Shown here: positions 9,801-18,271 of the stretch, piece after piece
Layout: each line of letters opens with the position of its first letter
Position numbering within the stretch: position 1 is the stretch's first letter
NCBI GenBank assembly: GCA_045646365.1
Contig: JAZRKP010000075.1
Span: 1-64,000 of the forward strand
DNA length: 64,000 bases
From: SIG454 sp045646365
Lineage (GTDB): Bacteria; Bacillota; Clostridia; Monoglobales; Monoglobaceae
Direction: 5' to 3'
Position numbers and translations under genes: made by a program
Notes under the pieces: model-generated
What the model was told of the DNA's origin: nothing
Seen by the model: the letters and a program-made list of their open reading frames with translations, nothing else
Databases searched by the model: none

Positions 9801-10691
9801 TTCAGAAGCGATAGTGTCGGCAGAAACCTGTCCAACTATTCTGTCGGACAAAGAAAGCTTTTTGTTAAACTTAAATCTGCCCACATGAGCCAAGTCATAT
9901 CTTCTCGGGTCGAAGAAAAGGTTTGTAAGAAGAGTTTTAGCGCTCTCAACAGTCGGCGGTTCGCCCGGACGGAGCTTTCTGTAAACCTCTAAGAGACCTT
10001 CTTCTTCGGATGTTGTTGTATCTTTGTTTGTAAGAGTTGCAACAATTCTTTCATCCTCACCGAAAAGGTTTAAGATTTCCTGATTTGTTCCAAAGCCTAA
10101 AGCACGGATTAAAACAGTAATCGGGATTTTTCTTGTTCTGTCAATTCTGACATAGAAGAGGTCGTTGCTGTCTGTTTCGTATTCAAGCCAAGCACCACGG
10201 TTAGGAATAACCTGAGATGCGAAAAGCTTTTTACCGAGCTTATCGAACTCCTGAGTATAATACACGCTGGGGGCACGGACAAGCTGGCTGACGATAACAC
10301 GCTCAGCACCGTTTATGATAAATGTTCCAGAAGGAGTCATAATCGGGAAATCACCCATAAAGATTTCCTGTTCTTTAACCTCTCCTGTTTCCTTGTTGAT
10401 AAGACGAACCTTAACACGAAGCGGAGCCGCATAAGTTGCATCTCTCTCCTTACATTCTTCAATGTCGTATTTTGGTGTCATATCAATCCTATAGTCAACA
10501 AATTCAAGCATAAGGTTGCCTGCATAGTCGGCTATCGGAGATACATCGTGAAAGACTTCCTTAAGCCCTTCCTCTAAAAACCAATCATAGGAATTCTTCT
10601 GAATTTCGATAAGGTTAGGCATATCAATAACCTCTCTAATCTTACCGTAACTCATTCTGGTATTCCTTCCGAGTTTGACCGGATGTATCAT
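6900..10691 (-). CDS. rpoB: DNA-directed RNA polymerase subunit beta
   Basis: Beta subunit of RNA polymerase, 1263 residues. The rifampicin pocket reads FFGSSQLSQFMDQ..THKRRLSALGPGGL and has no classical resistance substitution. KRKISVGDKMAGRHGNKG and the GPYSLVTQQPLGGKAQFGG region are present. ATG at 10691 has GAGGTGA 8 nt upstream. The last ~90 residues are an unusually long, highly acidic extension with long runs of Asp and Glu that looks disordered. There is no rplL directly upstream; instead rpoB has its own consensus promoter and a 250-nt leader, and the ABC exporter is divergent. Confidence 0.98.
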   Translation of the reverse strand: MIHPVKLGRNTRMSYGKIREVIDMPNLIEIQKNSYDWFLEEGLKEVFHDVSPIADYAGNLMLEFVDYRIDMTPKYDIEECKERDATYAAPLRVKVRLINKETGEVKEQEIFMGDFPIMTPSGTFIINGAERVIVSQLVRAPSVYYTQEFDKLGKKLFASQVIPNRGAWLEYETDSNDLFYVRIDRTRKIPITVLIRALGFGTNQEILNLFGEDERIVATLTNKDTTTSEEEGLLEVYRKLRPGEPPTVESAKTLLTNLFFDPRRYDLAHVGRFKFNKKLSLSDRIVGQVSADTIASEKTGEILVTEGEMITKDIAAALEKEWINTINIKIDDEGKTTKVISNNMVDLKSIVDYNPRDYGIKEKVRVSVLNEILAQYPDVNSDEFKKEIEARRYELVPSHITIDDIVASISYMCNVANEVGHTDDIDHLGNRRLRSVGELLQNQFRIGLARMERVVRERMTTQDLDSITPQTLINIRPVTSAVKEFFGSSQLSQFMDQINPLGELTHKRRLSALGPGGLSRDRAGFEVRDVHHSHYGRMCPIETPEGPNIGLINSLSGFAKVNEYGFIEAPYRKVDKEKGIVTDEVEYMTADTEEGFYIAQANEELGENGEFLSSKVVTRYKDQFLEVPAQPGNCRVDYMDVSPRQVTSIATAMIPFLENDDANRALMGSNMQRQAVPLLIPESPIIGTGMEYKAARDSGVCVLAKNAGTVTKVSATHIEIKTDSGETDKYKLIKFTRSNQGMCINQRPIVVKGERVEAGDIIADGPSTKDGEIGLGRNILIGFMTWEGYNYEDAMLINERLVKEDILTSIHIEEYELESRDTKLGPEEITRDIPNVGEDALRDLDERGIIRIGAEVESGDILVGKVTPKGETDLSSEERLLRAIFGEKAREVRDTSLRVPHGEYGIIVDVKVFTRENGDELPPGVNQIVRCYIAQKRKISVGDKMAGRHGNKGVISRILPEEDMPFLPDGTPLQIVLNPLGVPSRMNIGQVLEVHLGYAAKKLGWKVATPVFDGANEADIAEALVQAGYDKDGKTVLYDGRTGEAFDNRVTVGYMHILKLAHLVDDKIHARSTGPYSLVTQQPLGGKAQFGGQRFGEMEVWALEAYGAAYTLQEILTVKSDDVVGRVKTYEAIVKGENIPKAGVPESFKVLIKELQGLALDVKVLDGNGDEVILKELSDEDDDDMPIITDLEKVEDDVDGENKGAFTLNEDDDDLDEDSILDDDEYDDFNEPDFDAEEIEADFLSVEALGEEELDGDIEDDEI

Positions 10692-10758
10692 AAACTATCA
10701 CCTCTAATGTTTATTTACGCAGAAAAATAAGGAATTTTAGTGCGCATTTAGAATAAAA

Positions 10759-10774
10759 TGTATTAAAAAATACA
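10759..10774 (-). promoter_or_regulatory. AT-only hairpin in rpoB leader
   Basis: TGTATT (10759-10764) and AATACA (10769-10774) form a 6-bp stem, followed on the minus strand by TTTTATT. It may be a weak terminator or simply AT-rich sequence. Confidence 0.3.
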
Positions 10775-10891
10775 TAAATAATTTACTAAAATAAATTTTT
10801 TTCACGCTTGCAGAGAAATTTTGCGTGATAAGAAGAGAATTTTTGTTAAAACTAAACAAAGAAATCTCGGGAAATTGTCGGATTTAGCCCC

Positions 10892-10913
10892 AAAAATTGC
10901 CATTTATTGGCAA
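10892..10913 (-). promoter_or_regulatory. Attenuator-like hairpin early in rpoB leader
   Basis: On the minus strand TTGCCA, a 5-nt loop and TGGCAA are followed by five T and then GGGG. It lies about 30 nt after the predicted start of the rpoB transcript. A stem this short would terminate only partly, which would suit fine control of polymerase synthesis. Confidence 0.45.
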
Positions 10914-10945
10914 AAGCGCAAAAAACCGCAATATAATAGGAATAC

Positions 10946-10974
10946 ATTATATCACAAGAATTTTGCTTTGTCAA
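10946..10974 (-). promoter_or_regulatory. rpoB promoter (consensus, extended -10)
   Basis: On the minus strand: TTGACA (10974-10969), 17-nt spacer, TATAAT (10951-10946) with TGA just before it. It matches both hexamers fully. The stretch 10692-10945 is the untranslated leader, with the two hairpins listed separately. Confidence 0.88.
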
Positions 10975-11095
10975 GAGGTAATTTTAAATTATAAAAAAAC
11001 AGATAAACGAAGAAAAAATTTTTGAGTTTCTTCCTTATTATATATAGAGGAATATCTTTGTAACTTAATTGTAATATCTTTTTTTCAAAATTGTA

Positions 11096-11123
11096 TTGAC
11101 TTTATTTTCTTAAATGATATAAT
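11096..11123 (+). promoter_or_regulatory. ABC exporter promoter
   Basis: TTGACT (11096-11101), 16-nt spacer, TATAAT (11118-11123). Transcription would start near 11130, 40 nt before the gene. Confidence 0.8.
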
Positions 11124-11171
11124 TCAAATATAAGTAAACACGCGTTAGCGCAGAACTTAGGAGGATTTATT

Positions 11172-13139
11172 ATGGAAAATCCAAAAAATAATAATTCTGA
11201 AGAAATGTTTGAAGAGAAAAAGGTGACAGAGACGGACTCTGTTGAAGAGGCTTTGGAAAAGGCAAAGCGAGTTAAGGAGGAAGCGGCTAAGGCTGTTAAA
11301 GAGGCAAATGAAGCTGTAAAAGAAGCTAAGGAAATGCGGAAGAATCCTATTCCTGATTACGAGCATTTTTTTGATGATTCGGAAGAGGAAAACGGTAAAA
11401 CTAAAGGGATTGCTTTTACGCTGAAACTCTTGCGGAAACATTGGTTCAGAGTGATTATCTCGCAGATTTTGTTTATCATAAAACACAGCCCTGTGTGGCT
11501 TATACCTATTGTAACATCCGAAGTTGTTACGATTGTTACAGAAGGAAGAGCGACGGCAGCAAGAGATATTACTATACTGGTTGTGGCTTTGAGCTTACTT
11601 ATTCTGCAAAATATTCCGACTCATATATGGTATGAAAAGTATACCAACAGGATGCTCCGAAACATTGGAGCGGGACTGCGAAGTTCTCTTATCAGAAAAC
11701 TCCAGCATCTTTCTGTTACATACCATAAGGAAATGGAATCGGGCCGAATTCAGTCCAAATTTATGCGTGATATAGAGTCGATTGAGGCGCTTAATTCGAG
11801 ATTTGTCAAAAATGTTATACCGAGTCTTATAGGTGTTATAATATCTATCTCTGTGTCTGCTTATAAGAGTGGATGGGTAACGATTTTCTTCCTTGCGGTT
11901 ATTCCGGTAAACCTTTTGCTTATTTATGCTTTCCGCAGTAAAGTAAGAAAAACCAACAGGGAATACAGAATAGAAACAGAAAGTGTTTCCGCTAAGGTTG
12001 CGAGTATGATTGAAATGATACCTGTTACCAAAGCGCATGGTCTTGAGGAAGAAGAAATTTCTTTGCTTGAGAAAAAAATAAGACAGTTGCGTAACCGAGG
12101 GCTTGATTTGGATAAAACCAATGCGTATTTTGGTTCAGTCGGCTGGGTTACGAGTCAGCTTTTAAGTACGATATGTCTTATATTCTCGGCGTATCTTGCC
12201 CTTGACGGAAAAATCGATGTGGGTGATATTGTATTATTTAAAACATATTTCTCAACAATCAGCGGAGAAGTTCAGGCACTTATAAACTTCTATCCTGAAA
12301 TAACAAAAGGAGCAGAATCTCTGCATTCAGTTTCTGAAATTATGCTTTCCCGTGATGTTGAGGATAATTCGGGGAAAATCCCGATTAAGTATGTGCACGG
12401 AACTGTTCAGTTTGAAAATGTTTCATATCGCTATCCAACAGGGGATAAAGAGACAATAAAGGATTTCTCGCTTAATGTTGAGCCTGGAGAGTGTATCGCC
12501 TTTGTAGGTGCGTCAGGTTCAGGAAAGTCCACTGCGATGAATATGATTATCGGTTTTCTTAAAGCGACAAAAGGTGTTCTTAAGATTGACGGAAAGCCTA
12601 TAAATGAAATAAATCTCAATCAGTATCGTCAGTTTATCTCCGTTGTTCCGCAGAACAGTATTTTGTTTACGGGAACAATCAGGGATAATATAACATACGG
12701 AATATCAGGGTATTCAAAAAAACGCCTTGAAGAAGTTGTGGAGATGGCGAACATCAATGAGTTTATAAATACTCTTCCGAATGGTCTTGATACTATGATT
12801 GGGGAGCACGGTGATAAACTTTCGGGTGGTCAAAGACAGAGAATTTCTATTGCGAGAGCACTTATGCGTGACCCGAAAATCCTTATTCTCGACGAAGCAA
12901 CATCGGCACTTGATAATATTTCGGAATACCATGTTCAAAAAGCTATTTCAAGCCTTATTAAAGGCAGAACAACATTTATTGTTGCACATAGACTTTCGAC
13001 TATCCGTGATGCGGACAGAATAGTTGTCCTGGATGAAGGAAAGTGTGTTGAAGTTGGCACATTTAACGAGCTTATGGAGAAAAAGGGTAAGTTCTATGAA
13101 CTTAAATCTCTTAATGATATGACAGGTAAGGAAAATTAA
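11172..13139 (+). CDS. ABC transporter, fused permease and ATPase
   Basis: Half-transporter of the MsbA/LmrA type (type IV exporter) acting as a dimer in the membrane; the substrate is unknown. About six membrane segments lie between residues ~90 and 370. The nucleotide-binding domain follows, with Walker A GASGSGKS (~residue 446), signature LSGGQRQR (~550) and Walker B ILILDEAT. The first ~60 residues are an atypical Lys/Glu/Ala-rich coiled-coil extension with repeated KEA/KEAN units, absent from ordinary members. ATG at 11172 has AGGAGG 8 nt upstream. It has its own promoter and no partner half-transporter nearby, so a homodimer is likely. Confidence 0.9.
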   Translation: MENPKNNNSEEMFEEKKVTETDSVEEALEKAKRVKEEAAKAVKEANEAVKEAKEMRKNPIPDYEHFFDDSEEENGKTKGIAFTLKLLRKHWFRVIISQILFIIKHSPVWLIPIVTSEVVTIVTEGRATAARDITILVVALSLLILQNIPTHIWYEKYTNRMLRNIGAGLRSSLIRKLQHLSVTYHKEMESGRIQSKFMRDIESIEALNSRFVKNVIPSLIGVIISISVSAYKSGWVTIFFLAVIPVNLLLIYAFRSKVRKTNREYRIETESVSAKVASMIEMIPVTKAHGLEEEEISLLEKKIRQLRNRGLDLDKTNAYFGSVGWVTSQLLSTICLIFSAYLALDGKIDVGDIVLFKTYFSTISGEVQALINFYPEITKGAESLHSVSEIMLSRDVEDNSGKIPIKYVHGTVQFENVSYRYPTGDKETIKDFSLNVEPGECIAFVGASGSGKSTAMNMIIGFLKATKGVLKIDGKPINEINLNQYRQFISVVPQNSILFTGTIRDNITYGISGYSKKRLEEVVEMANINEFINTLPNGLDTMIGEHGDKLSGGQRQRISIARALMRDPKILILDEATSALDNISEYHVQKAISSLIKGRTTFIVAHRLSTIRDADRIVVLDEGKCVEVGTFNELMEKKGKFYELKSLNDMTGKEN

Positions 13140-13207
13140 GTTTATTTTGAATCTTACAGGGCATAATAGAGATATACTTATAAATTATTTAATTAAAGGA
13201 GAAAAAA

Positions 13208-13939
13208 ATGAAGAAAATACTGGCACTTATTTTAGCAATGCTTGTTGCCGTGACATTTGTTGCGTGCAAAAATGACGAAGTTAAGAAACCTTCGGAAAAT
13301 GAGATTAACACGGAGGATGAAATCGTCGAGGAAATCGAGGACGAGGTTGAGGAAAAGGTGGAAGAAGATAATAAATCTGAAGAAACCAAGCAAGAAAATG
13401 CACCTTCTTCCAATAAAGAAGATGTGAAGAATGAAGAGGTTAAGCAGGAAGAAAATAAACCGGCAGAATCGAAACCGGAGCAGAAACCGGCAGAGTCAAA
13501 GCCTGAACAAAAGCCTGCGGAAACACCTGCTGTTACTGAGAAAACCCTCGGAAACACACTTTTAGCAGAATTTAAAGCTCAGGCAAAGTCAGGGAAAAGT
13601 GCAGACGAAATAGCAAACAACCTTTTGAACAATCCTGCGATATTATTCAGCGGTGCAACAAATCCTGTGGCACCGGGGGACTATCTTCCGGGATTTGACA
13701 ACGAAGGAATTAAAGGATTTAAATCAGGCGTTGCTTTTATGCCTATGATTGGCTCAATTCCGTTTGTTGGATATGTGTTTGAGCTTGATGGCTCTGTTGG
13801 TGCGTCGGAGTTTATTTCAACTCTTAAAAGCAGTGCAAATCTGAGATGGCTTATTTGTGCTGAGGCGGAAGAAATGGTTGCAGGAAGTGAAGGGAACAAA
13901 GTATTCTTTGTAATGTGCCCGAAATCTCTTGAAGAATAA
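13208..13939 (+). CDS. Putative lipoprotein with acidic and Pro-rich linker
   Basis: The product has 243 residues. It opens with a lipoprotein signal peptide ending in VTFVAC, so Cys20 is the likely lipidated residue. Next come a very acidic segment (~24-70) and a Lys/Pro/Glu-rich linker with two copies of KPAESKPEQ. The compact C-terminal domain (~115-243) is one I do not recognise. The architecture suggests a domain held away from the membrane through the wall. AAAGGAG precedes the ATG. It follows the ABC exporter by 68 nt and may be co-transcribed, which hints at but does not prove a link. Confidence 0.7.
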   Translation: MKKILALILAMLVAVTFVACKNDEVKKPSENEINTEDEIVEEIEDEVEEKVEEDNKSEETKQENAPSSNKEDVKNEEVKQEENKPAESKPEQKPAESKPEQKPAETPAVTEKTLGNTLLAEFKAQAKSGKSADEIANNLLNNPAILFSGATNPVAPGDYLPGFDNEGIKGFKSGVAFMPMIGSIPFVGYVFELDGSVGASEFISTLKSSANLRWLICAEAEEMVAGSEGNKVFFVMCPKSLEE

Positions 13940-13947
13940 AATGACAG

Positions 13948-13974
13948 AAGGGGCGGTCTGGAATCGCCCCTTTT
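13948..13974 (+). terminator. Terminator after the lipoprotein gene
   Basis: AAGGGGCG (13948-13955) pairs with CGCCCCTT (13965-13972), followed by TTAATT. Confidence 0.8.
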
Positions 13975-13994
13975 AATTATGTGGGAGGTAGGAT

Positions 13995-15395
13995 ATGCTT
14001 TTTTCGAGTATTCCTTTTTTATATTACTTCTTGCCCGTTGTGGTAATTTTGTATCTGATTACGCCAAGAATGCTTAAAAACACTACGCTCTTGCTGGCGA
14101 GTTTGTTCTTTTATGCATGGGGTGAGCCTAAATATATCTTTTTGATGATTGGAACGGTGGCGTTAGGTTATGTGTTCGGACTCCTTATTGAGAAGTTCAG
14201 AAACGGAAAACTGGCAAAGTTATTCCTTGTTTTATCAGTGGGGTTTGACTTGGGGGCTTTGGCGTATTTTAAGTATGCAGACTTTTTCATCGAGAATTTC
14301 AATAAGGTTACGGGGATTTCCGTTCCGCTTTTACACATTGTTCTTCCTATCGGCATAAGCTTTTATACATTCCAGATTTTAAGCTACACTGTTGATGTAT
14401 ACAGAGGGACGGTGAGAGCACAGAAGAACCTTGTAAATCTTGCAACATATGTTGCATTGTTTCCTCAGCTTATTGCAGGGCCCATTGTCCGTTATTCGGA
14501 TATAGAGGTGCAGTTGACTGACAGAGTTCACACAGTTGATAAAACTGCACAAGGGATAAGAAGATTTATACTTGGCCTTTCAAAAAAGGTTATTCTTGCC
14601 AACACCTTAGGCTCTCTTGCAGAAACATTTATGGCATCAGGAGATAAATCCATAGCGTTTTACTGGCTGTTCGCCATTTCCTATATGCTCCAGATTTACT
14701 TTGACTTTTCAGGTTATAGCGATATGGCGATAGGTCTTGGAAGAATTTTCGGTTTTGAGTTTATGGAAAATTTCAGGTATCCGTTTATATCGGGAAGTAT
14801 TTCTGAGTTCTGGAGAAGATGGCATATTTCTCTGGGAAGCTGGTTCCGTGACTATGTCTATATTCCAATGGGAGGGAATCGTGTTAATAGACTCAGATTA
14901 TTTTTTAATATTTTCACGGTCTGGTTCCTGACAGGATTCTGGCATGGAGCAGAGTGGAATTTTGTGGTATGGGGACTTTATTTTGGGGTGCTTTTGACAG
15001 TTGAGAAATTCTTTTTGTCAGGTTTTTTATCAAAACACAAGATTGCAGGGCATATATACACCCTTTTCTTTGTGGCGGTAAGTTTTGTGATTTTCAGCGG
15101 AAACGGTCTTGCGGAAGCACTTTCCTATGTTGGCGGAATGTTCGGTCTTGGCGGGGAGAGATTGGTTTCTGATGAAATGTTGTATTGCCTGAAAAATTAT
15201 GGCGTTGTGTTGCTTATAGGCGCAGTAGGAGCAACACCGCTTCCAAAACTGCTCAAGGAGAGACTGGACGAAACGAAATTTGGCAAGAGTGTTGCAGGAA
15301 TTTTGGAAATACCTGTTTTACTTGCTTTGCTTTTGATTGTAACGGCTTATCTTGCGGACGGCTCGTTTAATCCGTTCCTGTATTTCAGGTTTTAG
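13995..15395 (+). CDS. MBOAT family O-acyltransferase (AlgI/DltB-like)
   Basis: Polytopic membrane protein of 466 residues in the MBOAT superfamily. The N-terminus (MLFSSIPFLYYFLPVVVILY) and the SFYTFQILSYTVDVYRG segment are typical of the AlgI branch. The catalytic His is in the TGFWHGAEWNF segment, near residue 316. AlgI-type proteins pass acetyl groups across the membrane for O-acetylation of an exported polysaccharide or wall polymer. GGGAGG lies upstream of the ATG. The DHHW-family gene starts 15 nt downstream, the usual partner arrangement. The acetylated polymer is unknown; the polysaccharide cluster at 58-64 kb is one possibility. Confidence 0.92.
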   Translation: MLFSSIPFLYYFLPVVVILYLITPRMLKNTTLLLASLFFYAWGEPKYIFLMIGTVALGYVFGLLIEKFRNGKLAKLFLVLSVGFDLGALAYFKYADFFIENFNKVTGISVPLLHIVLPIGISFYTFQILSYTVDVYRGTVRAQKNLVNLATYVALFPQLIAGPIVRYSDIEVQLTDRVHTVDKTAQGIRRFILGLSKKVILANTLGSLAETFMASGDKSIAFYWLFAISYMLQIYFDFSGYSDMAIGLGRIFGFEFMENFRYPFISGSISEFWRRWHISLGSWFRDYVYIPMGGNRVNRLRLFFNIFTVWFLTGFWHGAEWNFVVWGLYFGVLLTVEKFFLSGFLSKHKIAGHIYTLFFVAVSFVIFSGNGLAEALSYVGGMFGLGGERLVSDEMLYCLKNYGVVLLIGAVGATPLPKLLKERLDETKFGKSVAGILEIPVLLALLLIVTAYLADGSFNPFLYFRF

Positions 15396-15409
15396 GAGGG
15401 TAGAATAAG

Positions 15410-16510
15410 ATGAATAAAAACAAGATAATGATTTACACTTTTGCCCTTGTTTTTGCAACAATATCGCTTATGTGTTATCTTAAATCCGACACGGAATTTT
15501 CTCAGGGGGAAAGACGAGTGCTTGCGCAAAGTCCTGAATTGACAACGGAAACTGTGTTTTCAGGAGAATATGCGGAGAATTTTGAAACTTATTCCGCTGA
15601 CCAGTTCCCGTTTCGGGATAGTTTCAGAATGGCTAAGGTTATTTTCTCAACAAAGATATTGAGAAAATCTGATAATAATGGTCTGTATGCGAAAGAGGGG
15701 CATATTTCCAAGCTTGAATATCCCGAAAACAAAAAAATGACTGACCATGCGTTGAATCGGTTCAGGTTTATCTATGACAGCTATTTGAAAGAGAATAATA
15801 CAAATGTGTATTTGTCCTTGATTCCTGATAAGAACTATTTTCTGGCTGAAAAGCACGGGTATCCGTCCATTGATTATGAAAAATTTATAGCTGATTTTAA
15901 AAATAAAATGGATTTTGCGGAATATATAGATATTGTGCAGTATCTGGAAATTGATGATTATTATAAGACGGATTCACACTGGAAACAGGAGAAAATAACG
16001 GGAATAGCCAAATCTCTGGCAGAGGAGATGGGGGCAGAGGAAATGCGGATTAAGTATCAGGTGAAAAAACTTTCTGTCCCGTTTTACGGAGTCTATGCAG
16101 GGCAGTCAGCACTACCTTGTGAGCCTGATGAGATAAAGTATCTTACGAATGATATTATAGAAAACTTTGTTGTTAAATATTATGACACGGGGATGCCAAA
16201 AAGTGGCGATGTGTATAATATGGAAAAGGCAAGCGGGAAAGACCCTTATGAAATGTTTTTATCGGGGTCAACACCTCTTGTGACTATCGAAAATCCTTAT
16301 GCGGATACGGATAAAGAGCTGATAATATTCAGAGATTCATTCGGAAGCAGTATAGCACCGCTTATTGCTCAGCGATATAAAAAGACAACGGTTGTGGATA
16401 TAAGGTATGTCCAAAGTGCATTTTTAGGAAATCTGATAGATTTCGGTGGGCAGGATGTTTTGTTCCTATACAGCACATCAATGCTTAACAACAGTATTAG
16501 TTTCAGATAA
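15410..16510 (+). CDS. DHHW/AlgJ-like SGNH-type acetyltransferase partner
   Basis: The product has 366 residues with one N-terminal membrane anchor (residues 5-24), the rest outside the cell. DSHW in YKTDSHWK and the RDSFGSS segment near residue 305 are the conserved catalytic features of the DHHW/AlgX-AlgJ family, which finishes acetyl transfer to the polymer exported with an MBOAT protein. TAGGAGGG precedes the ATG. The gene pairs with the MBOAT gene as an operon. Its final codons form part of the terminator palindrome. Confidence 0.88.
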   Translation: MNKNKIMIYTFALVFATISLMCYLKSDTEFSQGERRVLAQSPELTTETVFSGEYAENFETYSADQFPFRDSFRMAKVIFSTKILRKSDNNGLYAKEGHISKLEYPENKKMTDHALNRFRFIYDSYLKENNTNVYLSLIPDKNYFLAEKHGYPSIDYEKFIADFKNKMDFAEYIDIVQYLEIDDYYKTDSHWKQEKITGIAKSLAEEMGAEEMRIKYQVKKLSVPFYGVYAGQSALPCEPDEIKYLTNDIIENFVVKYYDTGMPKSGDVYNMEKASGKDPYEMFLSGSTPLVTIENPYADTDKELIIFRDSFGSSIAPLIAQRYKKTTVVDIRYVQSAFLGNLIDFGGQDVLFLYSTSMLNNSISFR

Positions 16511-16551
16511 AAAGAAAAGGTGGATTTAAATCCACCTTTTCTTTTTATCTG
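16504..16551. terminator. 48-bp perfect palindrome, bidirectional terminator
   Basis: Positions 16504-16527 are the exact reverse complement of 16528-16551, with no mismatch and no spacer. Each outgoing strand ends in TTTTCTTTTTATC, so it can end both converging transcripts. It overlaps the last codons and stop of the DHHW gene. Confidence 0.9.
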
Positions 16552-16555
16552 AATA

Positions 16556-18043
16556 TTAAAGGTCACTTTCCTGTTCTGCCTGAATTTCAGGGAAGGCTGA
16601 AAGCATAGGCTTAACATCTTTTCCTTTGAATTTTCTGTCTTTATAGTTATTTGTAATCTTAATAACAAGACCTGAAAGAGCGAGAACACCGATAAGGTTA
16701 GGAATCATCATAAGACCGTTGAATGTATCTGAAAGGTCAACGGCGAGGGATGTGTCAAGTACGCAACAAGCGATAATCATAGCAATGAAGATTACCTTGT
16801 AAACGATAAGACCTTTGCCCTTGAAGAGATATTCCCAAGCCTTTGTTCCGTAATAGCTCCAACCTAAAACAGTTGAGAATGCAAAAAGTGTAATAGCGAT
16901 TGCTATGAAGATACCGCCGTATGTACCAAAGTACATTGTGAAGGCTTCAGTTGCAAGACCAAGCTTTGTTGTTCCTGAGAAGGAAACACCAGTCTGCATA
17001 TCAACAACACCGCTTGTTAAGATTACGAGAGCTGTCATTGTACAAACGATGATTGTATCAAAGAATACTTCAAAGATACCCCATAAGCCCTGAACAACAG
17101 GCTCTTTAACATTTGATGCTGAGTGAACCATAACAGATGAACCAAGACCCGCTTCGTTTGAGAATACCCCACGCTTAAAGCCCCATGTTATAGCCAATTT
17201 GAGAGCAGCACCTGTTGTTCCGCCTGCAACAGCAGTAGGAGTGAATGCGTTTGAGAAGATTGCACCGAATGCAGGAATAATCTTATCGTAGTTCATAATA
17301 ATGATAATCAATGAACCGATTATGTAGAACACTGACATAAAAGGAACGATTTTCTCGTTTGCTTTTGCAATTCTTTTAAGACCGCCGAGGATAACGAGTG
17401 CAGCAACAAAAGCAACGATTCCACCGATCATAAGAGAAAATGCAGTCGGGTTCATATCAGGAATAAGAGTTCTTACGCTGTCCTTAATAGAACCAACCTG
17501 TCCCATATTACCAATTCCGAAAGATGCGAAAAGGGCAAATATTGAGAAGAGGATAGCGAGGATTCTTCCGATGTGCTTACATCCTTTGTATGCACCGAGA
17601 CCATCCTGGAGGAAGTACATAGAGCCTCCGCACCATTCGCCTTCCTTATTCTTTCTTCTGTAAAAAATACCTAATACATTTTCGGAATAGTTTGTCATCA
17701 TACCAACTATTGCGGCAATCCACATCCAGAATATTGCGCCGGGGCCACCCATTGTAATAGCAAGAGCGATACCTGCGATGTTACCGGTTCCGATTGTTGC
17801 GGAAAGAGCAGTACACATAGCCTGGAACTGAGAAACCTGACCGTCTTTATTGTTGCTTAAAATATCCTTGTTTTTAAACATACTTCCGACAGTTTCTTTG
17901 CAAGTGTGACCAAAATGTGAGAACTGGAAGAATTTTGAGAGAATAGTCATCAAAATTCCTGTTCCGATGAGCAATACAAGCGCAGGAACACCCCACACGA
18001 CATTGTTAATTGCTGTGTTGATTGTTGAGATAAAATCTACCAT
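16556..18043 (-). CDS. AGCS family sodium:alanine/glycine symporter
   Basis: Polytopic carrier of 495 residues in the alanine or glycine:cation symporter family. It has the family segments GTGNIAGIA, GGPGAIFWMW and NEAGLGSS, and about ten membrane helices. It imports glycine or alanine with sodium. I chose ATG at 18043 because AAGGA lies 8 nt upstream; the in-frame ATG at 18052 is too close to it. The leader carries a glycine riboswitch followed by an intrinsic terminator, which supports glycine as the substrate. Confidence 0.93.
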   Translation of the reverse strand: MVDFISTINTAINNVVWGVPALVLLIGTGILMTILSKFFQFSHFGHTCKETVGSMFKNKDILSNNKDGQVSQFQAMCTALSATIGTGNIAGIALAITMGGPGAIFWMWIAAIVGMMTNYSENVLGIFYRRKNKEGEWCGGSMYFLQDGLGAYKGCKHIGRILAILFSIFALFASFGIGNMGQVGSIKDSVRTLIPDMNPTAFSLMIGGIVAFVAALVILGGLKRIAKANEKIVPFMSVFYIIGSLIIIIMNYDKIIPAFGAIFSNAFTPTAVAGGTTGAALKLAITWGFKRGVFSNEAGLGSSVMVHSASNVKEPVVQGLWGIFEVFFDTIIVCTMTALVILTSGVVDMQTGVSFSGTTKLGLATEAFTMYFGTYGGIFIAIAITLFAFSTVLGWSYYGTKAWEYLFKGKGLIVYKVIFIAMIIACCVLDTSLAVDLSDTFNGLMMIPNLIGVLALSGLVIKITNNYKDRKFKGKDVKPMLSAFPEIQAEQESDL

Positions 18044-18065
18044 TTTTATCATCCTTTCAAAATAA

Positions 18066-18097
18066 AAATTAAAGAGTCAGGCGACACACCTGACTCT
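18066..18097 (-). terminator. Riboswitch expression-platform terminator
   Basis: On the minus strand AGAGTCAGG (18097-18089) pairs with CCTGACTCT (18081-18073), followed by TTTAATTTTTATTTT. It sits between the glycine aptamer and the symporter start, so it is the likely switch. Confidence 0.85.
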
Positions 18098-18140
18098 CAA
18101 AATAACAAAATAAAACATATTTCATTCAAGGATAAAATGA

Positions 18141-18248
18141 ACATCTGTCCTTTTGCCTGAGAGATTCGGCGTAAGCCTTGCACCTTCGGCACTCAATAAA
18201 TGAGCTTCTCCAGAGTCCCCTCAATGTCCGGTCTTGATATTCCGAACA
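18141..18248 (-). ncRNA. Glycine riboswitch, single aptamer with upstream ghost helix
   Basis: On the minus strand the conserved blocks are in order: GGACTCTGGAGA, GTGCCGAAGGTGCAAGG, AATCTCTCAGGCAAAAGGACAG. Only one aptamer is present. Upstream of it, TGTTCGG and CCGGACA (18248-18225) form a short helix resembling the remnant of a second aptamer, as in type-2 singlets. In this class, known for amino acid transporters, glycine usually switches expression off; the terminator after the aptamer fits. Confidence 0.92.
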
Positions 18249-18271
18249 CATCAACGGGATTATCGCCATAG

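Noticed and set aside
13189..13557. Ser/Phe/Gly-rich minus-strand ORF over the lipoprotein gene
   Set aside because: Antisense of the repetitive Glu/Lys/Pro linker; no ribosome site or family match.
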